From contig CM065302.1 of assembly GCA_032871835.1 (NCBI GenBank), positions 5,021,094-5,085,093 on the forward strand: 64,000 bases of DNA, written 5' to 3'. Of the stretch, positions 11,002 through 21,739 are shown piece by piece. A program made the translations under genes and the position numbers. Below the pieces are notes generated by a model. It had not been told where the DNA came from, searched no databases, and saw nothing but the letters and a program-made list of their open reading frames with translations. The DNA comes from Dipteronia dyeriana (lineage: Eukaryota > Streptophyta > Magnoliopsida > Sapindales > Sapindaceae). Numbering within the stretch: the stretch's first letter is position 1; every line of letters starts with the position of its first letter.

Positions 11002-12975
11002 TTATAATCTGTGCAACCCTAATGACTTAGCATGTGACTCATAAACATCTCTAGTCACAACTTTGGTGAGAGGATCAGCTACCATCTCATGAGTTGAAAT
11101 GTATTGAATCATTACTTCTTTCTTCAACACGATGTCTCTGACAAAATTATATTTTGTCTCTATGTGTTTGGATTTACTGTGATACTTGGAGTCTTTAGTA
11201 TAAGCAATTGCTGCTTGACTATCACAGTAAATGGTTACTGGCTTCCCTTTGTCCTTAGAGACATCCAAATATTCTATAAATCTTTTGAGCCAGACAGCTT
11301 CCTGTACTGCTGCCGAACAAGCCACAAATTCGGCCTCCATAGTTGACAGAGCAATACATGTCTGTTTCTTGCTACTTCAAGAGATAGCACCATCACTGAG
11401 TAGGAAAGCATATCCTGATATTGATTTTCGCTCATCCAGATCACCTCCCCAATCGGTATCTATATATCCAATGAGACGTAAATCTCCACATTGGTAACAA
11501 AGGGAGTAATCAGCAGTACCTTTAAGATATGCCAATATTCTCTTCACGGCAACCCAATGTTTCTTTCCAGGATTGGATTGGTATCTACTTACGAAACCAA
11601 CCGCATAGTAGATATCAAGTCTTGTATACATCATAGCATACATGAGACTGCCGATAGCACTGGAATAAGGAACATTTTTCATTTTTTTCAATTTCTTGAG
11701 GAATTTTAGGACACATGTCGAGACTAAGAGTTTGTCCCTTTGATATAGGTGTATCCATAGGCTTACAATCAGCCATGTTAAAACGTTCAAGAATTTTCCT
11801 TATATAAGGCTCTTGCGACATAGCAAGACGTTTCTTCGAATGATCTCTTGTAATTTGACTCCTAAAATATAGGCAGCCTCACTCATCTTTCATCTCAAAT
11901 TTTGAAGATAATCATTTCTTAATGGTCAACACAAACTCTTTACAATTTCCAGCCAACAAAATATCGTCCACATATAAATATAATATCACATACTTATATT
12001 TATTTCGTTTTATATACACACAATGGTCTTCTTCAGCCATTTTGAACCCATAAGACACAACAGCTTCATGGAACCGTAGGTACCATTGTCTGGATGATTG
12101 TTTCAAACCATATATTGACCTTTTGAGCTTACAAACTTTACACTCCTGGCCTTTTGAAACAAAACTTACGGTTGTTCCATGTAAATTTCTTCATCTAGTT
12201 CTCCATTGAGAAACGCTGTTTTTACATCCATTTGATGCAATTCTAGGTCCATATGTACGATGATTCCCAAAATGAGGCTTATTGAAGCAAACCTAACCAC
12301 TAGGGAAAAAGTTTCTTCATAGTCAATACCCTCTTGTTGAGTATAGCCTTTTGCGACTAAGCGCGCTTTATGTCTCTCTACTATGCCATCCGCCTTTCTT
12401 TTGATACGAAGAACCCATTTATCACCAATGGCTTTTCTTCCAGGCTGTAAGTCAACCAAGTCCCAGACATGGTTACTTTTCATCAAATCCATCTTCTCTT
12501 GCATAGCTTTTATCCATAATCCCTTATCAGGTGAGTTGAGAGCCTCATTAACATTTTTAGGCTCATCAGAATAATGTGAAGCAATCATAAATGCTTCCCC
12601 TTCAATCTCAAAATGACGATGAGGAACATTTCCACGATTGCTTCTACGAGTTGGTAAATCCAAAATGTTGTCTCAACAACTTTATTACTCCCACTAGGAT
12701 CAGAAGATTCAGGTAGATCTGTATTTATTTTAAGTGGAGTATCACTCTCACTAGGGACAGAAGTCCCAAATAGATCCACATCAACTTCTGATGGAGTATT
12801 TAGATTTGATTCCTCATTTTGATTACCCAATTCGTAATATCGGATATCTCTATCAACTTCACCTCTATTAGAAAATTCACTCTCTAAAAAATTCACATCT
12901 CGTTATTCTATCTCAGTTACACTTCTATATGAGTTTTCACCTATGAGTACATATCCCTTTGAATGCTCAAAGTAT
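11002..12975 (-). pseudogene. Ty1/copia polyprotein remnant: integrase tail, reverse transcriptase, RNase H
   Basis: Read on the minus strand, the order is: an integrase C-terminal tail (HSKGYVLIGE, then NFLESEFSNRGEVDRD) at about 12,960-12,790; the RT start (WVLRIKRKADGIVERHKARL, QMDVKTAFLNGELDEEIYME) at 12,663-12,166; the RT catalytic YVDD block (VILYLYVDDILLAG) near 11,980; the RT-RNase H connection (YSSAIGSLMYAM, GYIDTDWGGD) at 11,820-11,377; and RNase H (MEAEFVACSAAVQEAVWLKR, VADPLTKVV) ending at the stop at 11,002. Several frame changes and stops interrupt it, for example near 12,170 and 11,360. Gag, protease and most of the integrase are absent: the pararetrovirus sequence starts where they should be. 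Confidence 0.9.
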
Positions 12976-13019
12976 CTAACAAAGAAAAGAAACCAATTTC
13001 ATAAAAGCTTATTACAAAA

Positions 13020-13436
13020 AAACCAATAAATGTTTTTAAGTGTAGAAAAGAAGGTCATTATGCTAATAAATGTCCTGAACAAAAAAAGAAGATTAACAGT
13101 TTAGATTTAGATGACCAAATAAAAGAGAAAATTTTACAAGTTTTATACATGGATTCTGATCAATCTGACAAATCTACTTTATCCTCCGATAATGAAGTTT
13201 TAATTATTAATGAATCATCATCAGATTCAGAAACTTCATCCTCTGATTCTGAACCAGAAACCCAACCTTGCTTTTGTAAAGAAGTTAATGTTCTTGACAA
13301 ACAAGATTATTATTTAATAATCAGCATGATTGACAGCATTGAAGATCCTATTCAAAAAGCCCAACACATCAGACAATTACAACAAAAAATTACTAATGAA
13401 CCAACTTCTAGTAAAACCAATAATGAATTTTTTTAA
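13020..13436 (+). pseudogene. Pararetroviral coat-type region with CCHC zinc knuckle
   Basis: A nucleic-acid-binding CX2C...HX4C knuckle is encoded at about 13,031-13,073. Its first cysteine lies in a different frame from the rest because of a T run at 13,033-13,037. Downstream is an acidic, serine-rich stretch (13,150-13,260) and a short Cys-containing segment, ending at a TAA at 13,434-13,436. The following protease region continues in the same frame, so this stop separates two parts of one former polyprotein. Confidence 0.7.
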
Positions 13437-15725
13437 GAAACAAAACCCTTTAAAAATGCCCTTTTTGAAACCCCTGATTTTGAACAAAATGGTTTAGGAA
13501 AATTTCATGCTAAATCAAGAAAAGTTACTATACCTGATTTACAAAAAGAAATTATTAACATTAAAAACGAAATAAAAGTACTAAAGACCCAAATCCAAGA
13601 ACTACAAATCAAAGCAAGTCTAGAAAACCATTTTACTGAAAAATCCCTTAAAAAACAATCAAGTTTTAATAGCTCTGATGAATCTGACAAAGAACAAGAA
13701 AATGACAAGAATCTTGTAAGTCTAGACCAAATCAATACTATCCAGGAAGTTAGAATACAAAAATGGTTTGTTGAAATTGACACTAAAATTACTTCTAATT
13801 ATAACATTAGAGCAACTGCTCTTATTGACACAGTAGCCGACTTAAACTGTATAGTTGAATCTCTGGTTCCTACTAAATACCTAGAATCAACTACTGAAAC
13901 TCTATACGGTGCTAATAAAATCAAGCTTGATATCAAATACAAACTTGCCAATGCCAAGGTTAGCAATAATGGAGTTTGTTATAACAATGACTTTATTGTG
14001 GTTAAAACCCTTTCCCAAAATGTGATTCTAGGATTACCTTTTTTATATTTAATATCTCCCTTTAAAGTTATCTCTGAAGGTATTGTGACTGAATACCTAG
14101 GAAGAGAAATTTTATTTCCTTTTGTTTTTCCTGTTCTGGTTCGAGATCTAAATACATTAAGAAGCAATAATATTTTTCCTGACATACCAAAGACTACCGA
14201 CAATTATGTTGCTACATTAAATAGAAAGCAAAATCAATTAAATTTCTTAAAAGACGACTTAATTTTCCAAAGACAGGAAGAAAAACTAAAAGACCCATCT
14301 TTCCAAGAAAAGGTAAAAACCTTTAAAGACAAATTAGAAAAAAAAGTCTGCTCTTCTATACCAAATGCCTTTTGGGATAGGAAGAAACATGTTGTTACCC
14401 TTCCTTACACCAAAGAATTCAGTGAGAAAGGTATTCCTACTAAAGCCAGACCTATACAAATGTCTGTCAATTTAATTGACTATTGCAAAACAGAGATACA
14501 AGACTTAGTTGAGAAAAAAATAATAAGACCTTCCAAATCTCTTTGGAGTTGTCCTGCTTTCTATGTTCAGAAAAATGCTGAAATAGAAAGAGGAGTCCCA
14601 AGACTTGTTATTAATTATAAATCCCTAAATAATGCTTTAGAATGGATTAGGTATCCTATGCCTAATAAATCAGATTTATTAAAAAGACTCTATGATTCAA
14701 TCATTTTTTCAAAATTTGACATGAAATCAGGATTTTGGCAAATCCTGATTGCTGAAAAAGACCGATACAAAACAGCTTTTACAGTTCTTTTTGGACAATA
14801 TGAATGGAATGTCATGCCTTTTGATCTTAAAAATGCTCCTAGCGAATTCCAATGTATAATGAATAATATTTTTAATCCTTATTCTGAATTTTCAATTGTC
14901 AATATTGATGATGTTTTGATATTTTCAAAAAACATTGACCAACATTGGAAACATTTAGAAACATTCTTTAAACCTGTTAAACACCATGGTTTGGTGGTAT
15001 CTGCTCCCAAAATTACCCTTTTCCAAATTAATATCAGATTCTTAGGCCATAATATCAGAAGAGGCACTATTATTCCTATCCAAAGGAGTTTAGATTTTGC
15101 TGACAAATTCCCAGATGAAATAAGAGATAAAAAACAGTTACAAAGATTTTTGGGATGTTTAAATTATATTTCAAATTTTTATAAAGAACTCAGCATAATT
15201 TGCAAACCTTTTTTTCAAAGACTTAAAACAAATCCACTTCCTTGGACCAATGAACATACTAAAGCTGTCCATCATGTTAAAAATTATGTTAAAAAATTAC
15301 CATGTATGACTATTTGCCATCCTAATACCCCCAAAACTGTTGAAACTGACGCATCAGAAATAGGATATGGTGGTATTTTAAAACAAAAGATTAATGACAA
15401 AGAATGTTTGGTGAGATATGTCTCAGGATCTTGGAATGAAACGCAAAAGAAATATTCTACTGTCAAAAAAGAGATCTTAGCGATTGTTTTGACTATTCAA
15501 AGATTACGAGATGATTTGATAAACCAGAAGTTTATTTTAAGAGTTGACTGTCAGTCATCAAAATTTATTTTGAAAAAAGATGTTAAAAATCTTGCCTCAA
15601 AACAAATTTTTGCCAGATGGCAAGCTTTATTATCTGCTTTTGATTTTGACATAGAATACATTAAAGGATCAGAAGATAGCCTCCCAGATTTTCTGACCAG
15701 AGAATTTTTACAGGGAGAAAAATGA
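13437..15725 (+). pseudogene. Pararetroviral protease, reverse transcriptase and RNase H
   Basis: The frame stays open from 13,437 to the stop at 15,725 (about 760 codons). A lysine/glutamate-rich spacer precedes the protease near 13,800-14,040, where the catalytic triad position reads D-T-V instead of D-T-G; the later ILGLPFL loop is preserved. RT motifs follow (PRLVINYKSLN, KFDMKSGFWQI, PFDLKNAPSEFQ) and the catalytic box reads NIDD at 14,901-14,912 where YIDD or YVDD is usual. RNase H follows with ETDASEIGYGG near 15,345 and DCQSSKFIL near 15,550. The RT/RH portion is otherwise complete, but the altered protease and the upstream stop argue against activity. Confidence 0.9.
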
Positions 15726-17125
15726 CAAGCACTAATAGAGGTCGTGGTGGAGGCCAAAACCCTGGTGGCAGAGGCTCTATCAGATCATCTGACTTATTGG
15801 ACAAAAGCTCAGACTTATCGACTTATCATTCCTCCCCAAAAGGGAGCCATAAAGACAAATATGCAATTTCTCTACTATCACAACCCAGATCACCACACCA
15901 ATTGCCTATACCATTTCCCCCTCTACCTCCTGCTGGGCCATCTTCTAGTAGAAGCCCAAGTCAAAGCTCAATCCATACAGCAAACACATTCTCACAATTA
16001 TCCATTGACAGAAAACGGTTGTCTCGTCAAAAATAAACCCACACTCCAACAAGCAAGATAAAATTTTAGTCCAATTTTCCCAATCAGCCCAACATACAGC
16101 ATTACCCAAAATCAATCAACCGGTCTATTATTACATTAATAAACCATTTTGATCGATTCTTAGTCATGGAACATTACTTTTTGCATGACCATTATTTTCG
16201 GGAACCGAAAAAATTAGCGGATGATTTCATTGATCCTCTGTTTGGACGGATTCCAGAAGACCAGTTGAAAAAACATATATTTTATAAATTTATTCTTGTT
16301 GACACAGATTCCATTTTTATCTCAGATGTTTTTGACAAGATTGACAAGGAAAAATTGATTTTTAGAAAAGTAAAGATTTGCAAAATCATCATTATGGAAC
16401 AATGGGGAAACCCAAATTCCAAAAGAAATTTCAGTCGTATCTTTCACGTGTCTGATTTCTCTTATTGGGATTATATCAGTGCCTGGACAAAATTCTTCTA
16501 TGGACAGAACCCTGGGAATTCCCTCTCTTGGTTCATATATTTTGACAAAAATTTCCAAATTGATCTACCCTTCTGGTTTCTTGAATGGTGGGACAAATTT
16601 GGTCATACTATTGATTTCCTTCCTATCTAGGTCAAAGAAGGGTTTGCCTTCTGGACTGCAAATATTGAAAGACCAGATGAATGAGAATTTTACCCAGACT
16701 TATTTCTATTTTATATCCAATTCAATCTGACTTGGATACTCATGTTAGAATATGTTATTCAAGACAAGCTTATTAGGAACGTTAATGTCCCATATTTTGG
16801 CAGACATATAAAAATTAAATGGTGGAGTGACATGAATCTTGCCAATCTCTGTAAAGACAAGATCTCAAAATGGTTTTCAAACAATCCATCTTTCCACAAT
16901 CAAGTAACAGACCAGTCCAGCTTTCTAATGGCCAAATCACAAAACCAGGCCAGAATTGCTGCAGCTTCTTCTCCTGACGAGCTCATAAGGATTGCTGAAG
17001 AAATAAAAAATACTATGGCCAGTATGTCCCAAGCAGGCTCTGACAAAAGTAATGACAATGAAGAATCAGAAAACTATGCTTTTGACAGTGAGGACCCATC
17101 GACCTACTTTGGTCATGATCCTTAG
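15722..17125 (+). pseudogene. Pararetroviral second ORF, function unknown, with in-frame stops
   Basis: It starts at an ATG overlapping the RT stop (ATGA at 15,722). One frame carries it to 17,125, broken by stops at 16,034-16,036, about 16,067, 16,628-16,630 and 16,682-16,684. The N-terminus is Gly/Arg/Ser/Pro rich. The middle is aromatic rich (WDYISAWTKFFYGQ, WFLEWWDKFG), and the C-terminus is an acidic, Ser-rich tail after a helical segment. No domain was recognised. Position and overlap fit the ORF2 of two-ORF caulimovirids, which has no assigned role that I know of. Confidence 0.65.
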
Positions 17126-17180
17126 GTAGCTGACAAGATATCTTATCTTCTAGCTAAGTAAAATTGACATTATCCAGAAA

Positions 17181-17268
17181 ATGGCCGGCAAGGAATCTTA
17201 TCGTGCTTTCCAGCTATGATCGACAGATGGCCGACAAGGAATCTTATCGTGCTTTCCAGCTATGATCT
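17181..17268 (+). repeat. 46-bp tandem duplication upstream of the pararetroviral promoter
   Basis: Two copies of a unit starting ATGGCCGRCAAGG and ending CTATGATC, at 17,181-17,226 and 17,227-17,268, differ by about one base. They lie roughly 85-170 bp upstream of the TATA box, where caulimovirid enhancers lie. Confidence 0.85.
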
Positions 17269-17352
17269 TATCCTCCAGTTGACAAAGCAACCATAGTTCA
17301 CCGACAAGCCAACCATAGGTTATCTTTTGTAACCTTGGTTACTTATGATTTC

Positions 17353-17486
17353 TATAAATATGTTTGAAGTTTCCATTGTAAAGGCAGGTTCAGTTTTAAG
17401 CTATTTCTATTATCTCTCTAATTGCTATGTGAAGCAACTATTCCCCTTTCTTCTATCTTTGTAAATTTCTGAAAAATATCAATAAA
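17353..17486 (+). promoter_or_regulatory. Pararetroviral 35S-like promoter TATA box and downstream poly(A) signal
   Basis: TATAAATA at 17,353-17,360 is followed about 120 bp later by AATAAA at 17,481-17,486. A poly(A) signal shortly downstream of the start site is typical of caulimovirids, which make a terminally redundant genomic RNA. The 350-base stretch up to 17,826 would be the leader. Confidence 0.65.
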
Positions 17487-17826
17487 GTGTGCGACTTATT
17501 TCTGTATATCTACTTTGCTGTCAGACATATCTTGATTAAGTAAGCATCTATTCTCTTATCTCTTTTATGATCTATTATTATTTTCTGGTTAGGTATATCG
17601 GTTGGAAACCTTGACATATCCGTTTTAAAACAGTATTATTACTGTAAAGGATAAACCTAGGTATAACAAAGCCACGTACTTAAAGGACCATTGTCTTATA
17701 CTTGTATTCATAATGTATTGTTGAATATTTATTTGCTCGGTTTATTTTATCTCTGTTTTCCTATATGTTTTTAGATTTGCTATATTTTGTACTGTGTATT
17801 TTATTTTATATCATCTTGCTCCGTTT

Positions 17827-17833
17827 TGGTATC
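17827..17833 (+). other. Truncated tRNA-Met-type primer binding site at the pararetrovirus right end
   Basis: TGGTATC matches the first seven bases of the canonical initiator-Met primer site of caulimovirids. It sits about 450 bp after the TATA box, as expected at the end of a leader. Homology to a viral leader stops here and telomeric repeats begin. Confidence 0.5.
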
Positions 17834-17867
17834 CCTAAACCCTAAAACCCTAAACCCTAAACCCTAA
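17833..17867 (+). repeat. Interstitial telomere-like repeat (CCCTAAA)n
   Basis: Nearly five units of CCCTAAA (one with an extra A) followed by a (TA)n run. This is the Arabidopsis-type plant telomere unit in C-rich orientation, exactly at the junction between the viral insert and the copia 5' region (17,868-18,009, AT-rich and noncoding). Confidence 0.9.
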
Positions 17868-18009
17868 TATATATATATTCATGGATTACATCATGAATCC
17901 GAAAAAAAATATTTACATACTTCCTCATCATATTATTCATATAACAGTAATATTATAAATATGAAAATATTTCAATGTCATCCAAAACCTGAATACATTC
18001 AACAACGAT

Positions 18010-18334
18010 GATTCATACTAAATTTAGAAGAAAGTTACAGGGAATTGTTTACCTTTCTTCTGATCGAAAAGAATATATCACAGGTCGGATAGAGTCACCG
18101 GTATTGGAACTCTAACTCAATTCACAGTATGTTTTATCTTTACTCTGCTTTCTCTGTTTCTCACTGTATTGTATTATACGTAATAATACTTCACAGACCA
18201 ATCAATTGTATTAACTGCTTGCCTTTTATAGGCTAACAAGAGAAGTTAACTGGATACATTGGGTTGGGCTTCATGGGCCAATGCCATGGTATTGGGCTTG
18301 GACCCATCTTGGGTGTACCGAATTAAAACCAACA
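18010..18334 (-). repeat. 5' LTR of the copia/pararetrovirus composite
   Basis: 325 bp pairing with 9539-9880. It contains TG...CA termini. Downstream on the minus strand (below 18,010) the expected TGGTATCAGAGC primer site was not found, so the internal 5' end may be rearranged. It abuts cullin intron sequence (TTTGAATTAAACC) that is also present in block B. Confidence 0.9.
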
Positions 18335-18569
18335 TGTTTGAATTAAACCAAACCCACTGAGAAAGAAGCAAAATTCATGGAAAAGGTAGCAAATCAACAA
18401 ACCAATCATAATGCAGCAACTTGGAATTGACAGTAAAACTTCTTAAAAACCTGAAATGGAGAATAACATCATCAATTTTTCAGAACTATTTAATATAAAG
18501 CAGCAACCAGAATCAAACAAGTACAAGACTTGAAAAATCTGCAGTAAGAAAAGAACAAATACCACTTAC

Positions 18570-19323
18570 CAAATCTTGAAAGCAACGAACAATGAGCTCA
18601 TTAAGAGACGAGTCCTTTTTTCCCACGAGGGATAAAATACCGATCAAGGTAATGAAAGAATTGATATAGCCAACTTGCCATTGACTTGTAATTAGACCAC
18701 ATGAGCACAAGTTGTCTCAACAAACATGCCTCATCATCCTGGCACACCAGTGATGGTACCACCTGACAGCGAAATAGTAAAAGACACATTTGACATCATT
18801 CTGTTAGCATAAATCTTTGAAAAGCTTTCTAGTAATCTGACACATGAATTCGACACTGAGGTTGTAATAGAAAATCTGTTGATTCATCTACTATGTATGC
18901 CCTGTTAGAATAATTGCCACGAGATATATGAACAAAGATGAAATATAGCATAGCATAGCATAGACTAATCTAACAATAAATTCTTAAACATGCTCTTAGC
19001 TCACCATTGTCTCGATGCTCTCTTCCAGGCTCCTCTTAAACAGATTATAGAGCTGCTTTGACTTCTCGTTACCATTCTCACAAATAGACATGAAATATAC
19101 ACATCTACCACGTAGTTAAAGACCACAAATGAAAGGATACATAAAACAATATCGAACATAATAAATAAAAAACTTCTGGACACAAAGGATACTCATAATA
19201 CTTCTGGTATTCTGCAAAAGTGAACTTCGTTTCCGGGCAGCCTTGCATTATCTTCTTGGCCTTGCCAATCCCTTCTTCCATTATCATCAACCCTTCCTCT
19301 AGCGGTATGTCCTTAAACATCAT
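18570..19323 (-). pseudogene. Cullin-1-like pseudogene, block A, exons 1-3
   Basis: Exon 1 is 19,323-19,193 (MMFKDIPLEEGLMIMEEGIG, with a GTATCC donor). Exon 2 is 19,104-19,005 (ENGNEKSK-type sequence, GTGAGC donor). Exon 3 is 18,762-18,570 (VVPSLVC, LLRQLVLMWSNYKSMASWLY, FHYLDRYF, GTAAGT donor). Compared with block B, exon 3 has lost two bases near 18,615-18,625, shifting the frame before the NELIVRCFQDL segment. The following exons are cut off by the 8.8-kb element at 9539-18,334. The segments match plant CUL1 N-terminal cullin repeats, which bind the SKP1/F-box adaptor. Confidence 0.85.
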
Positions 19324-19922
19324 GTTATCTCTTCTTCAAATTATCTATCTGGGCAAGAACAATTCAGTATTAATCACACTGATCTAATCAAATACCTCAA
19401 TTTCAATTCATAGCAGTGTTGCAGAATGTGATTTTCAAAGAATGAGATGAAGATGATTCAAACCCTGACGTAAACAATGTAAAACTCACCAATAACAAAG
19501 TGTTAAGGAGTGAAGACTCGAAGAACGAGAACCGGAGAAGGCTGGTCATCTGGTTTAGTCGAATTGCGATTTGGAGGAATAATTTTTTTTTCTTGGGAAA
19601 CAAGTTAATGAATAATGATCTGCGAATTCTATAGTATACTCATTTCCGTGGCCCCATTTCTAAATCAGTAATTAAGTAGATAAAGGAAAGGGATATGCTC
19701 TAGGACTCAAATTCCCTTTCCCTGATTGAAAAAGAATTTTTTTTATATTTACTAAAATATCTTCAATTCGTAAATAGAAAAAAAAAAAAAACTTTATTAA
19801 ATTTACCTATAAATAAAATTTGGGAATTTTATAAACACTAAAGCTATTTTTCGTTAATTTTTCTATATTTCGCTCATTTTTCCGGTGTAATCATATTTAA
19901 CAAAATCGAAAAAAAATAGTTC

Positions 19923-20447
19923 TCATTTTTTTTCCAATTTTATTAAATATGAAGCATTGGAAAAATGGTGAAAAATCATATCCTGACTAAGCTGATCAAG
20001 TGCAATGCTGTTGATAGAACACAAAGCTGCACTTTTGTAAGCCAAATGCAAAGAAGCATCAAATACTTCTGAGATGTCAGCATAGTGTTTGAGCTCTGAT
20101 TTGTGTTGAGCCTCCTGGACCAGGGAATCGATGTCCTTGTAAATTCCAATACAGGGACTGCACCTCCTTGTTATCTGGGGATCTGTCGAATTAGCAGCAA
20201 TTTCTGTGAAGCTTTTGATGTTCAAATCAGCCTGTTTCATTGCCAGCGCAATGGAGATCAGAGACAGTTGAGGGTGATCAGCTGAGGCGGTCCGCGGATC
20301 GCTCTTTAGAATACTCATACAGCTAGTTCCTGAGTGCCCAACAGAACATATAGTTTTCAGGATCTCTTCTGGAATTCCTGAGGGATAGATTGCAGAAGAA
20401 GAAAGTAACAGAATGGCAGCAAAAGAAATCAGAGAAAAAGAAGCCAT
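19923..20447 (-). CDS. PMEI-1: plant invertase/pectin methylesterase inhibitor family protein, block A
   Basis: A secreted four-helix inhibitor that would bind pectin methylesterase or acid invertase in the cell wall or vacuole; which one cannot be told from sequence alone. The ATG at 20,447 opens a 174-residue protein with a signal peptide (MASFSLISFAAILLLSSSA). The mature part has the family cysteines: C34 and C43 form the first hairpin (ICSVGHSGTSC), C96 and C99 lie in RRCSPCIGIY, and C143 lies in AALC. Helical segments between them (SLISIALAMKQADLNIKSF) are typical. An open extension upstream to 20,639 is 5' leader. A TATA-like TATATATAT lies at about 20,557-20,566. It is uninterrupted while its block B twin is broken, so it may be functional. 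The C-terminus (FSNASYLIKLEKK) differs from block B. Confidence 0.85.
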   Translation of the reverse strand: MASFSLISFAAILLLSSSAIYPSGIPEEILKTICSVGHSGTSCMSILKSDPRTASADHPQLSLISIALAMKQADLNIKSFTEIAANSTDPQITRRCSPCIGIYKDIDSLVQEAQHKSELKHYADISEVFDASLHLAYKSAALCSINSIALDQLSQDMIFHHFSNASYLIKLEKK

Positions 20448-20715
20448 TTCACTTGTAAAATTCCATGGAAATTTTGGAGAGAGTATGGAAGGAAAAAAAA
20501 CCTGAAGAGAAAATTGAATTTTGATGAGTGTTTGGAGATTGGCTTGCCTGGAACTTATATATATATTGGAATTGGCAAAGGATGTTAGCTGGTATATTAA
20601 TTGGTACAACTTTTTAGGACCATTTGTCAGCCTATGCATTGATACAAGTTTTAACCTGTCAAGTCTTTTTAGTCATATGAAAGAGAAAATCTTCGGAGCA
20701 CCATGTCCACTTAGC

Positions 20716-20812
20716 CACTAAAGATATGACATTTAGTAGCTAAATATTATTTGGCAACTAAATGTTTTATCTTTAATGACCGTTTTTATCACATATCTTA
20801 TCTTTAGTGGTC
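20716..20812. repeat. Small inverted-repeat element between PMEI-1 and PMEI-2
   Basis: CCACTAAAGATATGA at the left and a near complement (CTTATCTTTAGTGG) at the right bracket about 97 bp. A diverged counterpart sits at about 28,563-28,670 in block B, so it predates the duplication. It could be a MITE relic. Confidence 0.5.
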
Positions 20813-20929
20813 AGGTGTACCATTCAGCAGTACACCCGATACATCGAAGATTTTCTCTATATGAACATGTCACATGTTTATGTTTGGCAGCATTTATGAC
20901 TTGACAAAAAAAATTATAAACTTGTTGTG

Positions 20930-21257
20930 TGGGCACTTTTAATACAAGTAATTGATTGCTAGCAGCAATTTTCAATGTCGGATCACTAGTATTGTCCCGG
21001 AATTGAGAGAAAGCACTGAAATTCCTGTCAAGTGTCAACTCATTTCAACGTTAGTTCAAATGATATCAATAAGAGTAGAGAGGGATCTGCTGAGCTAGCC
21101 TGCAGATCGCTTTGTAATATCTTCTCACAGGTTTCTTGGTTCTGTGTTTGGCCACAAATGGTGGCCAGAACATCCGGGAGAAACCAAAAGATGCAGAGAA
21201 GTACATAGAAGTCACCAAGAGAAAAATAGCTGATCTTACAAGAGCATATGAGGCCAT
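20930..21257 (-). pseudogene. PMEI-2 pseudogene, block A
   Basis: The signal peptide starts at 21,257 (MASYALVRSAIFLLVTSMYF). The frame then slips, and the mature part (LATICGQTQNQETCEKILQ, SSADPSLLLLISFELTLK) continues in another frame to a TGA at 21,040. After a further one-base offset, DRNFSAFSQFRDNT continues. Relative to block B, about 380 bp of the C-terminal half are deleted near 20,955. The two cysteines of the first disulfide are visible. Confidence 0.8.
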
Positions 21258-21739
21258 ATTTTTGTTCTGTTTTCTTTTCTTGTCCTGGAAGTAATGTGTG
21301 ATAGTATATATTATATACATGACCGTATGAGAGACACTGGCAGGCTGTGACTGAATCTGAATCTGATTGGAGATTCATGCATGTGCATGAAATCTGGAAA
21401 TACATGATAAGAAGAGAATCCTATAGTGTGAATGTATCTGGGTTGTTAATTATAGACTCTAATTCATGCGAAAGTATACTGTTCCAGAATTTAATAGTCA
21501 AAATCATTGACAAGCCATCCAAAATTCCCTGTTTAATATTCCAAAGTTTACAGGGATTTGAATTTCTTAATAATCAAGTAGAGTTCAATCAATGTATTTA
21601 AAGTCATTTATGAGGCAATAAACTACTTCTCATGATTCTCTTAACAGGTGAATTTAGGTTAATTCTTTGCGGCTTTATGCGTGGAGAATTAACCTTAATG
21701 TGTGCACGCCTTTTACATAATCCAATAAACAAAAATTCA

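Larger units (their letters stand above)
12976..17833 (+). mobile_element. Endogenous pararetrovirus (Caulimoviridae-like), partial genome
   Basis: Plus-strand order: coat-type zinc knuckle, aspartic protease, reverse transcriptase and RNase H, an overlapping second ORF, then a promoter/leader with TATA box and poly(A) signal, ending at a tRNA-Met-type primer site. The absence of an integrase and this order are the pararetrovirus plan. Two ORFs that overlap at ATGA would fit a Florendovirus-like layout, but genus is inference. The movement protein and the N-terminal coat region are missing, so the insert is a linearised partial genome. It carries several stops and a damaged protease motif, so it is a fossil. 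It sits opposite in strand to the copia genes around it. Confidence 0.85.

Noticed and set aside
12976..17833. Movement protein of the pararetrovirus
   Set aside because: No plus-strand frame before the zinc knuckle or after the leader resembles one; the insert starts within the coat region.
9534..18340. Target-site duplication for the copia/virus composite
   Set aside because: The five bases outside the LTRs (CAAGA left, TGTTT right) do not match, and the block B target indicates a small deletion, so none is claimed.
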